Of a stretch of 64,000 nt of DNA, positions 61,413 to 64,000 are shown piece after piece. Source of the stretch: Triglochin maritima (Eukaryota; Streptophyta; Magnoliopsida; Alismatales; Juncaginaceae); contig OY821777.1 in assembly GCA_963682175.1 (NCBI GenBank), positions 5,969,501-6,033,500 of the forward strand. Reading direction: 5' to 3'. Made by a program: the position numbers and the translations under genes. The stretch's first letter is position 1, and each line of letters begins with the position of its first letter. The notes beneath the pieces were generated by a model. It saw nothing but the letters and a program-made list of their open reading frames with translations. It did not search any database and was not told the DNA's origin.

Positions 61413-64000
61413 TGTGATTTGTGATTTGTGTTTGTATTTGTCTCAGTGCTGTGCTGTCTTGATTTCAAAATTTTACCATCACAGTCTTCCATATTATAAA
61501 AAAAAAACATCACAGTCTTCCAGGGCTTGCAGTTGATTTCCCAACCAACGAACACTTCTTTTAGCTCACCAACCACTAGGGTTAATTCACAACATGACAT
61601 CAGTTTTGAATTTTGCTATTTTTTTTTGGTTTTTATTGTCATTTTTCATGGTTGTGTGCTTTGGGATTTTGCTACTGATTAGTTGTTTTGAAAGTTGATG
61701 TAGAGTTTGTTGAGGGCTAAAGTCGAGAGTCGAGCGAGAGTATTGGTCAATTGTCTATTGAAATTGAACCTTCATTATTAGCCGATCGAATGTTCGTCTA
61801 TTTCGGTCAAGAAGTTTAATCGTCTCGAATCTTGTTAGCACCCACCGGTTCATCACCACCCTAGCTGTACTCTCCGTTAATTGAATGAATCCTTAACCAG
61901 AACCAAGACATAGACACTATATGAAGCAAGTAAATTGAATTTGAATTTCTACTTTAATACCTTCAATTACCAAATTAAGCACTGCTTGGTACACCCTTTT
62001 CCATAGAGACATGACCTAGTGACACTAACTTCCCATAACTAATAAAAAGCACCTTAAATCACTCTCTTTACCATGTTCTACATACATAGTAAGATCAAAA
62101 AGGTAAATGTTAGGTTCAGAATTTGTCCAACTGAAAATATTCTCAAGCATTAAAGTACATTTTCCATAAAAAAACCTGATGGTGAAATGAATGAGCTGTG
62201 GTGTGGGTCCTTGGGTTTGTTTGAGGCTTGTAGAATCAAGCAAGCAATAGGTGTGTTGAATGTTGTTGTGCAGCAATAAGCCTGCAAGCATAATTACAGT
62301 GGTGGGGCTTGTCTGCCATTTTTGATTTCCTTGGAATTCAATAAATATTTCTTTTTAAAATAACAATTTCCCCTATTTTTATTGTACTTCAGTATTACAA
62401 GATGAGAGAGCTTATGTTTAGTTTAGTCTCCCATGATTAATTTTAAGCTGAAGAAGTCTTACCAAATTAAATACAAAGTAAATGCAGCAGAAATAAACAC
62501 AAAAAATTAAAGATTAAGAAATCATAAATAGCCCGGAGATATATATAGTTCAACACCTAAACTGGGTCTTACTCCTCTTTTGCAAGCCCTGCTCGACTAC
62601 CACTAGCCCCGCACATGACTTCACTAATCTGATATCTGTTCCATACTGATATCAAACCTTCTACAATCCAACATCGCGAACGACATCGCCGAGCAATTCT
62701 TCCTCTCACACCCCGAGAGAGTGACTTCCTCTGAAACTATACAACTCTTGTGATTCAACTAAATGGGAGTAGGAATTACTAATCAACACTTTACACTTGA
62801 CTACACTTGAGTATGATATAAATGAATAACAAAAGTGAGAAGTTTAGGCTAGAGTGTGTGGGATTTGAGCTTTGGAGTGGAAAATGTTTCTCTTTGATCA
62901 AATGTTTCTAAGCTCTAAGATCCATATACTCGTTGGGGTTAAAGACAAAAGGAGCAAAAGTGATCTGCTAGTTAGGTGTCAATCGTTTGGTCACTTTCGT
63001 TTCATCACTCACTTAAATTGTAAGTTAATGGTCAGACGAATATGCACATCGGTCGCACCAATGCAATGTAAACTAGGAGTATGAATACTAGACATTAAGG
63101 AAATGGTCGACTCGTAGGTCAAAATGGTCGAACTAAAACAAGAAAAATTATTGTCCAATTTTTGGTCTGATTTGGTCGACCGCTAGGTGTGGTTAGGTCG
63201 ACCTAAGGTCTAGAGTCCAAATTAGGAAAATACGCAATATTCCAAATAGTCGTTGGAGAATAACGACAAGAAAATGGCTCGAAAATGAAATTTGAAAACC
63301 ATATAACGGTCGGACGAAATCATTAGAACTCTTGACCATTCTATCAAAGCGTTTTGTAAACAACTGGTTGGACGAAACCCATGTTTCGTCAACAACCGGT
63401 TTGCGTAGGCTAGTTGAAGTTGAGTTTGAGTGATTTTCCAGTGAACGTTTGAGTAATCTAATGAAATCCAAATAAAAGTGAGGTTTGGTGTGTGTGACTT
63501 TTGGATGGACATTAGAGTTGAGTGTGGATGAATATCCCAAGAAATATACTCAAGTTTATAAAGACTCAAATAAAGATAAAATTACATGTTTTCAAAAGAT
63601 TAATTATTAAATGTCTTAACTTGAATTCCTTCCTTATTGAGCATTCTATTACGATAAAAATATGCATAATACAAGTATATGCAATGCATGAAGTGTGTTT
63701 GATCCAATTTGATTGTGATTAAGATTAAGTTAGCTAAATCATTAAAATTAATACGTTAAGGCATAAAAACCAACATTTTGCATTATTTAGGGATTAATAA
63801 GATAATATTTCCCACTTTTGGAGTAGACGCTAACATTATTGTTTACAAATAGATCTTTGAACTCTAGTTTTCTAATTTTAACAAAGAGAAACACACGCAA
63901 CTACTTTCGATTAATATCACAAAAAAACTTTCTCTTTTGACATCTTAAGAAAAATTATCCAATGGTGCTTGGGCCACTTAAATTTCATTTTCCATTTCTA
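61413..64000. other. Gene-free end of the window
   Basis: No ORF with family similarity. The stretch 62460-63780 has a feel of old LTR sequence (an actgggtcttactcctc line and several gtcgacc/ggtcg-type motifs), but I cannot find paired ends, a target duplication or coding domains. Confidence 0.35.

Noticed and set aside
63193..63569. Two overlapping 115-codon ORFs on the minus strand
   Set aside because: They overlap each other in different frames, show no family motif and sit in repeat-like sequence.
62460..63790. Old LTR retrotransposon fragment
   Set aside because: The composition and a few motifs are suggestive, but there are no paired LTRs, PBS, coding domain or TSD to support it.

Overview
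The window is nuclear DNA of a flowering plant, almost certainly a eudicot. The genes are intron-rich with GT-AG borders, the intergenic DNA is AT-rich, the protein families are plant-specific (UPL E3 ligase, CSLE glycosyltransferases, D6PK-type AGC kinase), and the repeats are plant transposon types. I cannot name the species. All exon borders were inferred by eye from splice sites, reading phase and family similarity.

Layout: (1) 76-14026 (+): a giant HECT ubiquitin ligase of the UPL1/UPL2 type, whose first exon(s) lie outside the window. (2) 15260-19393 and 20044-24383 (-): a tandem pair of complete cellulose-synthase-like E (CSLE) genes with eight exons each, the first convergent with the UPL gene. 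(3) 24.4-27.5 kb: non-coding, with a MITE and a run of 25 C. (4) 27567-33179 (-): an 11-exon SEC14-like (CRAL-TRIO) lipid-transfer gene with a decayed hAT transposase in intron 8. (5) 33.3-43.7 kb: no genes; dominated by a direct tandem duplication of about 3.4 kb carrying a TAA-flanked MITE, whose breakpoint cuts a second MITE. (6) 43739-45758: a non-autonomous Mutator-like element with a perfect 9-bp target-site duplication, a FAR1-domain fragment and 22-bp minisatellites. (7) 46458-52917: a young, structurally complete Ty1/copia retrotransposon (LTRs, PBS, PPT, 5-bp TSD) whose gag-pol frame has two premature stops. (8) 53739-57.4 kb (+): a USP-domain gene that appears frameshifted in exon 3. 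(9) 57953-60177 (-): a D6PK-like AGCVIII kinase with a likely intron in its 5' UTR. (10) 61.6-64 kb: non-coding.

The host genes are unrelated housekeeping or developmental genes and do not form a pathway. The most informative structure is the 33-53 kb block, where a tandem duplication, a MULE and a copia element lie side by side and can be ordered from their junctions. I found no convincing new gene system. The best leads are the frameshifted USP gene, the duplication junction with AAATG microhomology, and the minisatellite-bearing MULE.
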